NCBI GenBank assembly: GCA_947369165.1
Contig: CANBKJ010000026.1
Location: 1-36,429 of the forward strand
Reading direction: 5' to 3'
DNA from: an uncultured Lachnoclostridium sp.
Lineage (GTDB): Bacteria; Bacillota; Clostridia; Lachnospirales; Lachnospiraceae
DNA length: 36,429 bases
Shown: positions 7,033-16,053 of the stretch, piece after piece
Position numbering within the stretch: position 1 is the stretch's first letter
How the letters are laid out: each line of letters opens with the position of its first letter
Program-made: the position numbers and the translations under genes
The notes under the pieces: generated by a model
Seen by the model: only the letters and a program-made list of their open reading frames with translations
Database searches by the model: none
What the model was told of the DNA's origin: nothing

Positions 7033-9666
7033 TTATTTCCCTCCATTGGCAATCGCTGCCTGTGCTGCTGCAAGTCTTGCAATCGGCACACGGAACGGTG
7101 AACAGGATACATAGTCAAGACCGATCTTGTTGCAGAACTCTACAGAAGATGGATCTCCGCCGTGCTCACCACAGATACCGCAGTGAAGGGCACTGTTTAC
7201 AGGTTTGCCGAGCTTCAGGGAAGTTTCCATAAGTTTGCCTACACCTGTCTGGTCAAGTTTTGCAAATGGATCATTCTCAAAGATCTTAGCATCGTAGTAA
7301 GCATCCAGGAATTTACCAGCGTCATCACGGGAGAAACCGAATGTCATCTGGGTCAGGTCGTTGGTACCGAAACAGAAGAAGTCAGCTTCTTTTGCGATCT
7401 CGTCAGCAGTAAGTGCAGCACGAGGAATCTCGATCATGGTACCTACTTCATATTTCAGATCACTTCCAGCTGCTGCGATCTCAGCATCCGCGGTTTCAAC
7501 AACAAATTTCTTAACATATTTAAGCTCTTTTACATCACCGATCAATGGAATCATGATCTCTGGTTTTACAGTCCAGTCTGCGTGCGCTTTCTGAACGTTG
7601 ATCGCTGCACGGATCACAGCCTTTGTCTGCATCTTAGCGATCTCCGGATAGGTGACAGCCAGACGGCATCCACGATGTCCCATCATCGGGTTGAACTCAT
7701 GCAGGGAAGCGATGATCGCTTTGATATCCTCTACAGATTTGCCCTGGGCATCCGCCAGTTTCTTGATATCAGCTTCCTCGGTCGGAACGAACTCATGAAG
7801 AGGTGGATCCAGGAAACGAATGGTAACTGGATTTCCTTCAAGAGCCTCGTAGAGAGCCTCAAAGTCACTCTGCTGATAAGGAAGGATCTTGTCCAGAGCG
7901 GCTTCTCTTTCCTCTACGGTATCTGCACAGATCATCTCACGGAATGCCGCAATTCTGTCTTCCTCGAAGAACATATGCTCTGTACGGCAGAGACCGATAC
8001 CCTCTGCACCAAGCTCACGTGCTTTCTTTGCATCAGCAGGAGTATCTGCATTGGTACGTACTTTCATAGTACGATATTTGTCAGCCCAATCCATGATGCG
8101 GCCAAATTCACCAGCGATGGTAGCATCTACTGTTGGGATAATGCCATCATAAATATTTCCGGTAGAGCCGTCGATGGAGATGGAATCTCCTTCTTTAAAC
8201 TCTTTACCATTCAACGTAAATTTCTTGTTTGCCTCGTCCATGTTGATGTCACCACAGCCGGATACACAGCATGTACCCATACCACGTGCAACAACAGCTG
8301 CGTGGCTTGTCATACCGCCGCGAACGGTCAGGATACCCTGGGAAGCTTTCATACCAGTGATATCTTCTGGAGAAGTCTCAAGACGAACAAGAACAACTTT
8401 TTCACCGCGGGCATTCCACTCTACAGCATCCTCAGCTGTAAATACGACTTTACCGCAGGCAGCTCCCGGAGATGCACCAAGTGCTTTTGCCATCGGTGTA
8501 GCAGCCTTCAATGCAGCGGCATCGAACTGTGGGTGAAGAAGCGTGTCCAGGTTACGGGGATCGATCATCACAACTGCCTCTTCTTCGGTTCTCATACCCT
8601 CATCTACAAGGTCACAGGCAATCTTAAGAGCAGCCTGGGCAGTTCTCTTACCATTACGGGTCTGCAGCATGTAAAGCTTCTTATTTTCAACAGTAAACTC
8701 CATATCCTGCATATCTCTGTAGTGGTTCTCCAGAGTGGAGCAAACTTCTTTAAACTGAGCAAATGCCTCTGGGAATTCCTGCTCCATCTGAGCGATCGGC
8801 ATCGGTGTACGAACACCAGCAACCACGTCCTCACCCTGGGCATTCTTCAGGAACTCACCCATAAGTTTCTTCTCGCCGGTAGCTGGATCACGGGTAAAGG
8901 CAACACCTGTACCACAGTCGTCACCCATATTACCGAATGCCATGGACTGTACGTTTACAGCTGTACCCCAGGAGTAAGGGATATCATTGTCACGACGGTA
9001 TACATTCGCACGAGGGTTGTCCCAGGAACGGAATACGGCTTTGATCGCACCCATCAGCTGCTCCTTCGGATCATCCGGGAAGTCTGCACCGATCTTTTCT
9101 TTATATTCAGCTTTGAACTGATTTGCCAGTTCCTTCAGGTCGTCTGCAGTCAGTTCAACGTCCTGCTGTACTCCACGGTCTTCTTTCATTTTGTCGATGA
9201 GCTCTTCAAAATATTTCTTTCCAACTTCCATAACAACGTCGGAGTACATCTGGATAAATCTTCTGTAGCAGTCCCAAGCCCAGCGTGGGTTGTTAGACTT
9301 TTCAGCAATTACGTTTACTACTGTCTCGTTCAGTCCAAGGTTCAGGATCGTGTCCATCATACCTGGCATGGAAGCACGTGCTCCGGAACGAACGGATACA
9401 AGAAGCGGATTCTCTTTATCACCAAATTTCTTTCCAGTAATCTCTTCCATCTTAACGATGTATTCGTTGATCTGTCCCTGGATCTCATCGTTGATCTCAC
9501 GGTCATCTTCATAGTACTGTGTACATGCTTCTGTTGTAATCGTAAATCCCTGTGGTACCGGAAGACCAAGGCTGGTCATCTCAGCAAGGTTTGCACCTTT
9601 TCCGCCGAGGAGTTCACGCATGTCTGCGTTACCTTCACTGAACAAATAAACCCATTTGTTTGCCAT
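7033..9666 (-). CDS. ppdK: Pyruvate, phosphate dikinase
   Basis: 877 residues, the full length of the family. The enzyme interconverts pyruvate + ATP + Pi and PEP + AMP + PPi in the cytoplasm. The N-terminal ATP-grasp domain begins at KWVYLFSEG (GGKGANLAEM near residue 22). The swivelling phosphohistidine domain has GGMTSHAAVVARG with the catalytic His at residue 455, the same number as in the known Clostridium symbiosum enzyme. The C-terminal PEP/pyruvate barrel has CRTEHMF and the catalytic Cys region CGICGEHGGD (residues 829-838). TAGGAGGAA lies upstream of the ATG. In clostridia it commonly works in glycolysis with PPi. It is followed on the same strand by a strong terminator. Confidence 0.98.
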   Translation of the reverse strand: MANKWVYLFSEGNADMRELLGGKGANLAEMTSLGLPVPQGFTITTEACTQYYEDDREINDEIQGQINEYIVKMEEITGKKFGDKENPLLVSVRSGARASMPGMMDTILNLGLNETVVNVIAEKSNNPRWAWDCYRRFIQMYSDVVMEVGKKYFEELIDKMKEDRGVQQDVELTADDLKELANQFKAEYKEKIGADFPDDPKEQLMGAIKAVFRSWDNPRANVYRRDNDIPYSWGTAVNVQSMAFGNMGDDCGTGVAFTRDPATGEKKLMGEFLKNAQGEDVVAGVRTPMPIAQMEQEFPEAFAQFKEVCSTLENHYRDMQDMEFTVENKKLYMLQTRNGKRTAQAALKIACDLVDEGMRTEEEAVVMIDPRNLDTLLHPQFDAAALKAATPMAKALGASPGAACGKVVFTAEDAVEWNARGEKVVLVRLETSPEDITGMKASQGILTVRGGMTSHAAVVARGMGTCCVSGCGDINMDEANKKFTLNGKEFKEGDSISIDGSTGNIYDGIIPTVDATIAGEFGRIMDWADKYRTMKVRTNADTPADAKKARELGAEGIGLCRTEHMFFEEDRIAAFREMICADTVEEREAALDKILPYQQSDFEALYEALEGNPVTIRFLDPPLHEFVPTEEADIKKLADAQGKSVEDIKAIIASLHEFNPMMGHRGCRLAVTYPEIAKMQTKAVIRAAINVQKAHADWTVKPEIMIPLIGDVKELKYVKKFVVETADAEIAAAGSDLKYEVGTMIEIPRAALTADEIAKEADFFCFGTNDLTQMTFGFSRDDAGKFLDAYYDAKIFENDPFAKLDQTGVGKLMETSLKLGKPVNSALHCGICGEHGGDPSSVEFCNKIGLDYVSCSPFRVPIARLAAAQAAIANGGK

Positions 9667-9743
9667 GTCTATAAATTCCTCCTAAATTAATAATAGTATT
9701 ATGGTTTGACTTGCAAAATAACATTTGACTAGTCGCTGTGAAT

Positions 9744-9772
9744 ATTATAACACAAGTTCCCCCCAAAGATAA
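9744..9772 (-). promoter_or_regulatory. Probable ppdK promoter (extended -10)
   Basis: On the minus strand a perfect TATAAT (9744-9749) is preceded by TGT, giving the extended -10 TGTTATAAT. The -35 region at 17-base spacing is poor (TTATCT), which is usual for extended -10 promoters. The ppdK leader would be about 70 bases. Confidence 0.55.
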
Positions 9773-9830
9773 AGCATTTTTTTCCCAGAAACCCTTTTTT
9801 TAGCGGATTTCACAAAAACTTCTAGGTTTT

Positions 9831-10445
9831 CTAATAAATTTCCATGGATATCCGCTGGAATTCGTCCTGCCTGAGAGGGCGGAATTCCCCCGGTGCCAGT
9901 TGGTTATCCAGCTGGATGCCTCCTATGGATACCCGTTTCAGATAGACGACATAACATCCTGCTGCTTTCAACATTCTCTTCACCTGATGTTTGCGTCCCT
10001 CAAAGATCGTGAGATAGCCAGAAAACACTGGCTGATCCTTTCTGTTTCCTGGTTTTATCCCACTGGCAAGATCCTGTATATCTCCAAGAACCGCTGTCCT
10101 TCCCCGGACCAGACGGGAAGCGCCCGCCCTGCCGCCTCTCAGCTCGATCCCCTGTTCCAGCCTCTGGTGGTCTTCCTCAGAAAGCTTACCCAGCGCCCAG
10201 AAAAAATAAGTCTTTTCCACATGATTCTCCGGGTTCATAAGCTTCTGGTTCCAGAGACCGTCATTTGTAACAAAAAGAAGCCCCTCCGTATCCTTATCCA
10301 GCCGTCCCACCGGATGCAGTCCCGGAACATCCTCTCTTTGGAAATATTCCATCACCGTCTGGTGTCTGTCATCCTTCACCGCAGTGATACAGCCCGCCGG
10401 TTTGTGAAACATATAATACACATAAGAATCGTTTTTCTTCACCAT
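9831..10445 (-). CDS. rRNA pseudouridine synthase, RsuA/RluB/E/F family
   Basis: About 204 residues from the chosen start. The catalytic motif is GRLDKDTEGLLFVTNDG, with the nucleophilic Asp in GRLD, preceded by FHKPAG and followed by the substrate-binding EGRKHQVKRML. These enzymes turn specific uridines in rRNA into pseudouridine. The N-terminal S4 RNA-binding domain of RsuA and RluB is absent, as in RluE-like enzymes, so the target uridine is uncertain. A longer frame would start at a TTG at 10520, but that codon lies inside a strong hairpin and the extra residues are not family-like. An AAGGGGGTG site supports the ATG at 10445 or the GTG at 10442. Confidence 0.88.
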   Translation of the reverse strand: MVKKNDSYVYYMFHKPAGCITAVKDDRHQTVMEYFQREDVPGLHPVGRLDKDTEGLLFVTNDGLWNQKLMNPENHVEKTYFFWALGKLSEEDHQRLEQGIELRGGRAGASRLVRGRTAVLGDIQDLASGIKPGNRKDQPVFSGYLTIFEGRKHQVKRMLKAAGCYVVYLKRVSIGGIQLDNQLAPGEFRPLRQDEFQRISMEIY

Positions 10446-10503
10446 CCCACCCCCTTCTTCATCCAATCTGACAGCCCAATTGCACAGCAAAGATCCATAC
10501 TTG

Positions 10504-10540
10504 AGAAGCCCCAAAAACAACCTTTGCTTTCGGGGCTTCT
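10504..10540. other. Stem-loop between tpiA and the pseudouridine synthase gene
   Basis: AGAAGCCCC (10504-10512) pairs perfectly with GGGGCTTCT (10532-10540). There is no convincing U-tract on either strand. It may act as a weak terminator or mRNA-stabilising element after tpiA. A second smaller hairpin, TTCCGCC-ACT-GGCGGAA, lies at 10570-10586. Confidence 0.5.
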
Positions 10541-10628
10541 TCTAATATGTTCCCATACATTTCCTAATATTCCGCCACTGGCGGAACAGTTCAAGCATCA
10601 CATCTGTATGGCTCGGATGTTCCTTTAA

Positions 10629-11378
10629 TCACTTATAATTTACGATCTTGCCAAAATCAGCTTTCAGGGATGCTCCTCCCACAAGACCACCGTCGATATC
10701 CGGCTTAGAAAACAGCTCCGCTGCATTTCCCGCATTGACTGATCCACCGTACTGAATGCGGATCTCCTCTGCTGTGGCACTGTCGTAAACCTCGGCAATA
10801 CAATCACGGATCGCCTTACATACTTCCTCTGCCTGGTCAGAAGATGCTGTCTCACCGGTACCGATCGCCCAGATCGGCTCGTAAGCGATCACAGCTTTCT
10901 TTGCCTGGTCAGAAGTCACATTCTGGAATGCGATCTTGATCTGCATACGGATCCAGTCAATGTAGATTCCCTGTTTTCTCTGTGTCAGGGACTCCCCGCA
11001 ACAGATGATCGGTGTGATGCCGTGTTCAAATGCCTTCAGCACCTTCTTATTTACTGTCTCGTCGGTCTCTGCAAAGTACTCACGTCTCTCAGAGTGTCCG
11101 ATCACCACGTATTTCACTCCTGCATCGGTAAGCATATTGGGAGCGATCTCGCCGGTATAGGCGCCGCTCTCCTCATAGTACATATTCTCTGCACCGATCT
11201 GAATATTGCTTCCCTTCGCTGCTTCCACACAAGGGATGATATCGATGGCTGGTACACAGAATACCACATCCGCTTCCTCATTTGCCACAAGAGGTTTTAA
11301 CTCATTTACCAATGCAACCGCTTCACTTGGTGTCTTGTTCATCTTCCAGTTGCCGGCAATAATTTTCTTTCTAGCCAT
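10629..11378 (-). CDS. tpiA: Triosephosphate isomerase
   Basis: 249 residues, the normal length. It interconverts dihydroxyacetone phosphate and glyceraldehyde 3-phosphate. Visible signatures are the substrate Lys in AGNWKMNK near the N-terminus, the catalytic His in [11 protein letters not shown], the catalytic Glu in [11 protein letters not shown] with flexible loop 6, and the phosphate-binding [11 protein letters not shown] and GGLVGGASL. It follows pgk on the same strand after 55 bases, in a gap-pgk-tpiA order common in Firmicutes. AAGGAGGAAG lies upstream. Confidence 0.98.
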   Translation of the reverse strand: MARKKIIAGNWKMNKTPSEAVALVNELKPLVANEEADVVFCVPAIDIIPCVEAAKGSNIQIGAENMYYEESGAYTGEIAPNMLTDAGVKYVVIGHSERREYFAETDETVNKKVLKAFEHGITPIICCGESLTQRKQGIYIDWIRMQIKIAFQNVTSDQAKKAVIAYEPIWAIGTGETASSDQAEEVCKAIRDCIAEVYDSATAEEIRIQYGGSVNAGNAAELFSKPDIDGGLVGGASLKADFGKIVNYK

Positions 11379-11433
11379 ATTTATCTTCTTCCTCCTTCAC
11401 GGATCATTGATCTATTCAAACAGAAACAGTTTT

Positions 11434-12630
11434 CTATTTGTCATCAGCAGCTGCCACACCCGGAAGCTCTTTTCCTTCGAGGAACTCAAGAGAAGCACCG
11501 CCGCCGGTAGAAATATGTGTCATCTTGTCGCCAAAACCCAGCTGGTTTACCGCTGCCGCACTGTCGCCGCCGCCGATGATGGTAGTAGCACCTTCCAGTT
11601 TTGCCATTGCCTCTGCCACTGCGATGGTTCCTTTAGCAAAATTAGGCATCTCAAAACATCCCATCGGTCCATTCCATACGACGGTCTTTGCACCAGCCAC
11701 TGCCTCTGCAAAAAGCTCTGAGGTCTTTGGTCCGATATCAAGTCCTTCCATATCTGCCGGAATCTCACCGCGTCCAACGATCTTAGAATTCGCATCATTG
11801 GAAAAATCATCTGCTACCACTGTATCGATAGGGATCAGAAGCTTAACGCCTTTCTCTTCTGCCTTCTTTTCCATATCCAGGGCATACTGCTTGTAATCCT
11901 CCTCCAGAAGGGATTTTCCAACTTCCTCGCCGTGGGCAGCCATGAAAGTATAAGCCATACCGCCACCGATGATCAGTGTATCTACTTTGTCAAGAAGATT
12001 GTTGATAACTGAGATCTTGGAGGAAACTTTTGCCCCGCCGAGGATGGCTACAAATGGTCTCTCCGGATTGTTCACTGCATTTCCGAGGAAATCGATCTCT
12101 TTCTGCATCAGATATCCAACCACTGCCGTATCCACATAATTCGTCACACCTACATTGGAGCAGTGTGCCCTGTGGGCAGTACCAAATGCATCATTTACAA
12201 ATACATCTGCCAGAGAAGCCAGGTCTTTAGAGAATGCCTCCTCGTTCTTTGTCTCCTCTGCACGGTAACGGGTGTTTTCAAGAAGAACTACTTCTCCGTC
12301 CTTCATAGCCTCTACTGCTGCCTTTGCGTTGTCACCAACTACATTAGCATCCGCTGCAAATTTGACTTCCTGTCCAAGAAGCTCGGAAAGACGTTCTGCT
12401 ACCGGTGCAAGAGACAGCTCTGGCTTTGGCTCTCCTTTTGGCTTACCGAGATGAGAGCAAAGGATCACCTTGCCACCATCTGCGATAAGTTTTTTGATCG
12501 TAGGAAGTGCTGCCACAAGACGGTTCTCATCCGTTATCTTACCATCCTGCAAAGGTACGTTGAAGTCACAGCGAACCAGTACCTTCTGGCCTTTTACATT
12601 AATATCATCTACTGACTTTTTGTTTAACAT
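11434..12630 (-). CDS. pgk: Phosphoglycerate kinase
   Basis: 398 residues, full length. It transfers the acyl phosphate of 1,3-bisphosphoglycerate to ADP. The N-terminal substrate-binding domain has [12 protein letters not shown] and the basic-patch motif [10 protein letters not shown]. The C-terminal nucleotide domain has [20 protein letters not shown] and the glycine-rich [12 protein letters not shown] followed by [14 protein letters not shown]. It lies between gap (upstream, separated by a terminator-like hairpin) and tpiA. AAAGGAG lies before the ATG. No clear separate promoter is visible in the 60 bases after the hairpin, so partial read-through from gap is possible. Confidence 0.98.
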   Translation of the reverse strand: MLNKKSVDDINVKGQKVLVRCDFNVPLQDGKITDENRLVAALPTIKKLIADGGKVILCSHLGKPKGEPKPELSLAPVAERLSELLGQEVKFAADANVVGDNAKAAVEAMKDGEVVLLENTRYRAEETKNEEAFSKDLASLADVFVNDAFGTAHRAHCSNVGVTNYVDTAVVGYLMQKEIDFLGNAVNNPERPFVAILGGAKVSSKISVINNLLDKVDTLIIGGGMAYTFMAAHGEEVGKSLLEEDYKQYALDMEKKAEEKGVKLLIPIDTVVADDFSNDANSKIVGRGEIPADMEGLDIGPKTSELFAEAVAGAKTVVWNGPMGCFEMPNFAKGTIAVAEAMAKLEGATTIIGGGDSAAAVNQLGFGDKMTHISTGGGASLEFLEGKELPGVAAADDK

Positions 12631-12689
12631 GGAATGAATCTCCTTTCAAAAATAGTTCCTGTTTCAGTCTAAACCTGAGTGGGATTGAA

Positions 12690-12721
12690 AACGGGCCCGG
12701 TCCTTACAGACCGGACCCGTT
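12690..12721 (-). terminator. Terminator-like hairpin between gap and pgk
   Basis: A GC-rich stem of 13 pairs with one mismatch (AACGGG/CCCGTT outer, CCGGTC/GACCGG inner) has a 6-base loop. On the minus strand it is followed by TTTTC. A second 6-bp hairpin (CGCCGA/TCGGCG, 12741-12763) lies between it and the gap stop codon. It probably lets gap be transcribed at higher levels than pgk-tpiA through partial termination. Confidence 0.7.
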
Positions 12722-12779
12722 TGGGTTTCAAAATTATATTCGCCGAAGTATCGATCATCGGCGGACAATCTTCCGTATA

Positions 12780-13793
12780 TTAAGCCAACTCGCTGAAATA
12801 TTTGATTGTCCTTACCATCTGGCTTGTGTAAGAGTTCTCATTGTCATACCAGGAAACAACCTGAACCTGTGTATTTCCATCATCCATAGGAGATACCATA
12901 GTCTGGGTTGCGTCAAAGATAGAACCAGCTGTAGCACCAATGATATCGGAAGATACGATCTCATCCTCATTGTAAGCATAAGACTCTGTAGCGGATGCTT
13001 TCATCTTAGCGTTGATCTCATCAACAGTAACTTTTCCTTCTACAACTGCTACAAGAATCGTAGTAGAACCTGTAGGACATGGTACACGCTGTGCAGAACC
13101 GATAAGTTTACCATTCAGTTCTGGAATAACAAGACCGATCGCTTTGGCAGCACCTGTGCTGTTAGGAACGATATTAACTGCTGCGGCACGGGATCTTCTG
13201 AGATCACCCTTTCTCTGAGGACCATCCAGAGTCATCTGGTCTCCTGTATAAGAGTGAATTGTGCTCATAATACCAGATTTAACCGGTGCCAGCTCATTCA
13301 ATGCCTTAGCCATAGGTGCCAGGCAGTTTGTTGTACAGGAAGCTGCTGAAATAACAGTATCCTCTGGCTTCAGTGTCTCATGGTTTACATTGTATACGAT
13401 GGTAGGAAGATCATTTCCTGCCGGTGCGGAGATAACTACTTTACGGGCACCTGCTGTGATATGAGCGGAAGCCTTGTCCTTGGATGTATAGAAACCTGTA
13501 CACTCAAGTACAACGTCAACTTTCAGGTCACCCCATGGAAGTTTCGCTGCATCTGCCTCTGCGTAAATTTTGATCTCTTTTCCGTCTACAATGATAGAAT
13601 CATCTGTTGCAGAAACTTTATCAGCAAGAGCATATTTACCCTGAGCTGAATCATATTTCAACAAGTGAGCAAGCATCTTAGGGCTTGTCAAATCATTGAT
13701 CGCTACTACTTCATAACCTTCTGCTCCAAACATCTGTCTGAATGCAAGACGTCCGATACGTCCGAATCCGTTAATCGCTACTTTTACTGCCAT
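12780..13793 (-). CDS. gap: Glyceraldehyde-3-phosphate dehydrogenase (NAD, type I)
   Basis: 337 residues, full length. The NAD-binding Rossmann motif [14 protein letters not shown] lies at the N-terminus. The catalytic Cys is in [13 protein letters not shown] and the catalytic His follows in [10 protein letters not shown], with the substrate-binding [20 protein letters not shown]. Asp in AINDLTS at the end of strand two indicates NAD rather than NADP. TAGGAGGAA lies upstream of the ATG and a good promoter is found at 13861-13889. It is the first of the gap-pgk-tpiA glycolytic set. Confidence 0.98.
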   Translation of the reverse strand: MAVKVAINGFGRIGRLAFRQMFGAEGYEVVAINDLTSPKMLAHLLKYDSAQGKYALADKVSATDDSIIVDGKEIKIYAEADAAKLPWGDLKVDVVLECTGFYTSKDKASAHITAGARKVVISAPAGNDLPTIVYNVNHETLKPEDTVISAASCTTNCLAPMAKALNELAPVKSGIMSTIHSYTGDQMTLDGPQRKGDLRRSRAAAVNIVPNSTGAAKAIGLVIPELNGKLIGSAQRVPCPTGSTTILVAVVEGKVTVDEINAKMKASATESYAYNEDEIVSSDIIGATAGSIFDATQTMVSPMDDGNTQVQVVSWYDNENSYTSQMVRTIKYFSELA

Positions 13794-13860
13794 TTGTCGA
13801 TTCCTCCTAAAAATATACTTGATTTCGTTTGTTAAAATTTATACAAACTCTCTGTTTCCT

Positions 13861-13889
13861 ATTCTAACCAATAACAAAGCAAATTTCAA
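13861..13889 (-). promoter_or_regulatory. Sigma-A promoter of gap
   Basis: On the minus strand TTGAAA (13884-13889) is followed by a 17-base spacer and TAGAAT (13861-13866), one mismatch to each consensus hexamer. The start would be about 60 bases before the gap ATG. Confidence 0.75.
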
Positions 13890-13929
13890 GGGGTAATATC
13901 GTTTTTTTTGAAATTTCTACTGTTTCATG

Positions 13930-13967
13930 CCAAAAACCACGAGCGTCACGCTTCGCGAGACCGCTCG
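13930..13967 (-). terminator. Second terminator-like hairpin between glgA and gap
   Basis: CGAGCG/CGCTCG (13940-13945 with 13962-13967) encloses a structured GC-rich loop. On the minus strand it is followed by TGGTTTTTGG. Just before it in minus-strand order lies another stem, AATACCT/AGGTATT (13986-13992 with 14008-14014), with an inner GGG/CCC. It would protect the gap promoter from read-through. Confidence 0.5.
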
Positions 13968-14030
13968 GGTTCGCGGGTGCGCTCAAATACCTTGCGGGCA
14001 GGCTCCCAGGTATTCTCACTTTACCTTCGC

Positions 14031-14084
14031 GTAAAAAACAAGCCGGAGAAAACACCTCTCCGAAAAGAAATGTCTTCACCGGCT
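14031..14084 (-). terminator. Terminator downstream of glgA
   Basis: On the minus strand AGCCGG (14079-14084) pairs with CCGGCT (14041-14046), with an inner alternative stem CGGAGA/TCTCCG, followed by TTGTTTTTTA. It lies beyond the left repeat copy, so the repeat would be part of the glgA 3' untranslated region. Confidence 0.65.
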
Positions 14085-14122
14085 GAAAAATTCAGGTGAA
14101 TCCTATGACAAGTCAAATGATC

Positions 14123-14301
14123 TTTTGACCCTGGCAGATGCCGCGAATTGCTTCGTTGTTTCACAACTCCCGCAATTCCTCAAACATTCGAAATCCGCTG
14201 ATTTACTACGTAAATCGCTCCTTTCTCATGTTTGGCGGGTCCCAAGTTCAAATGCCTTATCATGCAAGCATGAACGGCATCTTGACCTTTTGACCCTGGC
14301 A
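14123..14301 (+). repeat. Structured dispersed repeat, left copy (inverted pair flanking glgA)
   Basis: The 165-base unit at 14137-14301 matches the reverse complement of 15788-15992 along its whole length, except for about 40 bases missing here. Most of it is nearly identical. It contains the hairpins GATTTAC-TAC-GTAAATC and CATGC-AA-GCATG and ends with TTTTGACCCTGGCA. A second copy of that 14-mer stands just before the unit at 14123-14136, so the unit is bracketed by 14-bp direct repeats. It ends only three bases from the glgA stop codon. I see no coding potential in it. Confidence 0.85.
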
Positions 14302-14304
14302 GTA

Positions 14305-15741
14305 TCACATCCTGTTATACAGATCTTCGTATTTTCTGGCGGAATTCGCCCAGGAAAAATCCATTGCCATGCCCCGGTCAATGATCTTGTTCCAGTCCCG
14401 TCTCTTACTGTAATAAATATATTTGGCATAACGGATCGTGTTGAGCATCTCGTGAGCGTTATAATTGGCAAAGGAAAATCCGGTTCCCTTGCTCTCGTAC
14501 TCATTGTAAGGCTCCACCGTATCTTTCAATCCACCAGTTTCCCGGACGATGGGCACCGTTCCATAACGGAGGCTCATCAGCTGACTTAGTCCGCAGGGCT
14601 CGAACAGGGATGGCATCAGGAACGCATCGCAGGAAGCATATATTTTGTGGGAGCGCTCATTGGAATAAAAAATATTCGCCGAGACGCGCTCTGGATATTT
14701 CCATGCGAAATGCCGGAAAAGGTGCTCGTATTTTTCTTCACCGGTTCCCAGTACTACAAGCTGGGTATCTTCCGCACAAATCTCCTCAATCACATAATCG
14801 ATAAGGTCAAATCCCTTCTGGTCTGTGAGTCTGGAAACGATACCGATCATAAACTTTTTATCATCCTGGGCAAGTCCCAGTTCTTTCTGGAGTGCCCGTT
14901 TGTTCTTAATCTTCTCTTTGCGGAAGGTTCTGGCATCGTAGTGCGCCGCGATCATCGGATCCGTGGAAGGGTTGTACTCATCATAGTCCAGACCATTTAC
15001 GATTCCCGTAAGGCAGCCCGCCTTGGCATTGATCAGGCCATCCAGTTTTTCTCCGTAAAATGGTGTCTTAATCTCTTCAGCGTATGTATCGCTGACTGTA
15101 GTGATCTGGTCTGCATATACGATTCCGCCCTTCAGATAATTGGCATCTCCATATGCCTCCAGCTTATCCGGTGTAAAATAATAAGCATCCAGTCCGGCGG
15201 TGTCCATCACTGTTTTCTTGTCCCAGATCCCCTGGAATTTCAGATTGTGGATCGTCATGATGGATTTGATGCCGCGGAAGAAATCCCCCTGTTGAAAAGA
15301 ATCTTTTAAGTATACTGGAATCAAACCGGTCTGCCAGTCATGGCAGTGAATGATATCCGGCCGGAAATCAATCAGAGGAAGGGAAGACAGCGCCGCCTTT
15401 CCAAAAAAGGCAAATTTCTCTATATCCTGATAGATCTCCCCATATGGTGTATTTCCATTAAAATAAAATTCATTGTCAAGAAAATAAAATTTGACTCCCT
15501 GGTAATCCATCTGAAAAATCCCCACATACTGCTTACGCCATGCAAGTTCGAGATAGAAATGAGTGACAAACTGCATCTGATTCCTATATTCATCCGGGAT
15601 CGCCGTATATTTTGGGATCATAACCCGGACATCGAATTCATCTTTATTAAAGTATTTTGGCAGTGACCCCACAACATCGGCGAGACCGCCTGTTTTAATA
15701 AATGGTACACACTCTGAAGCTACAAATAAAATCCTTTTCAT
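14305..15741 (-). CDS. glgA: Glycogen synthase (ADP-glucose type)
   Basis: 478 residues from the chosen start, the usual size. It adds glucose from ADP-glucose to alpha-1,4-glucan (GT5 family). The N-terminal MKRILFVASECVPFIKTGGLADVVGSLPK holds the KTGGL ADP-glucose site. The C-terminal GT-B half has IGIVSRLTDQKGFDL and the conserved MPSLFEPCGLSQLMSLRYGTVPIVRETGGL with its catalytic-site Glu. The frame is open to 15771, but GGAGGG 7 bases before the ATG at 15741 and the family N-terminus fix the start there. No glgC/glgD is in the window, and glgB lies 15 kb away on the same strand. The gene is bracketed by inverted copies of a structured repeat. Confidence 0.95.
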   Translation of the reverse strand: MKRILFVASECVPFIKTGGLADVVGSLPKYFNKDEFDVRVMIPKYTAIPDEYRNQMQFVTHFYLELAWRKQYVGIFQMDYQGVKFYFLDNEFYFNGNTPYGEIYQDIEKFAFFGKAALSSLPLIDFRPDIIHCHDWQTGLIPVYLKDSFQQGDFFRGIKSIMTIHNLKFQGIWDKKTVMDTAGLDAYYFTPDKLEAYGDANYLKGGIVYADQITTVSDTYAEEIKTPFYGEKLDGLINAKAGCLTGIVNGLDYDEYNPSTDPMIAAHYDARTFRKEKIKNKRALQKELGLAQDDKKFMIGIVSRLTDQKGFDLIDYVIEEICAEDTQLVVLGTGEEKYEHLFRHFAWKYPERVSANIFYSNERSHKIYASCDAFLMPSLFEPCGLSQLMSLRYGTVPIVRETGGLKDTVEPYNEYESKGTGFSFANYNAHEMLNTIRYAKYIYYSKRRDWNKIIDRGMAMDFSWANSARKYEDLYNRM

Positions 15742-15787
15742 GTCTTTCCCTCCATTCACATGGTATCCCATAAGTAATATGATATGA

Positions 15788-15992
15788 TGCCAGGGTCAAA
15801 AGGTCAAAATGCCGTTCATGCTTGCATGCTAAGGTATTTGAACTTGGGACTCGCCAAACATGAGAAAGAAGCGATTTACACAGTAAATCAGCGGATTTCA
15901 AATGTTTGAAGGGTGCTGAACGTTCGTTTAGCACCAACCGAAGCGAAGCAGAGACGCGGGAGTCGTGAAACACCGAAGCAATCCCCAACATC
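15788..15992 (-). repeat. Structured dispersed repeat, right copy (inverted pair flanking glgA)
   Basis: This 205-base copy is the reverse complement of 14137-14301 plus an extra block of about 40 bases. The extra block holds its own hairpin, GGTGCT/AGCACC (15912-15935), around a GAACGTTC palindrome. The GATTTAC/GTAAATC stem is kept while its loop differs from the left copy (TGT instead of TAC), which suggests structure is preserved. It lies wholly in the region between the glgA promoter and start codon, in forward sense relative to glgA transcription. Confidence 0.85.
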
Positions 15993-16003
15993 ATTCTTCT
16001 TAT

Positions 16004-16032
16004 AGTATACACTATTTGGGGAAGATAGAAAA
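16004..16032 (-). promoter_or_regulatory. Candidate glgA promoter
   Basis: On the minus strand TTTTCT (16027-16032) is followed by a 17-base spacer and TATACT (16004-16009). A start near 15998 would place the whole right repeat in an unusually long (about 250 base) leader. An alternative is formed at the inner end of the repeat: TTGACC, a 17-base spacer and TATCAT, about 50 bases before the ATG. Confidence 0.45.
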
Positions 16033-16053
16033 GGATTTTTTTATTTTACACGT

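Noticed and set aside
7162-9690. 842-codon open frame on the plus strand opposite ppdK
   Set aside because: It is the antisense shadow of the strongly conserved ppdK, its protein has no domain-like pattern, and there is no ribosome binding site. Codon bias in ppdK keeps the opposite frame open.
10446-10520. TTG start that would extend the pseudouridine synthase by 25 residues
   Set aside because: The codon lies within the hairpin 10504-10540, lacks a ribosome binding site, and the extra residues do not match the family.
14137-14301. tRNA-like segment in the glgA-flanking repeat (TTCAAAT near GGGTCC)
   Set aside because: No acceptor, D-arm or anticodon arm can be formed in the right order.
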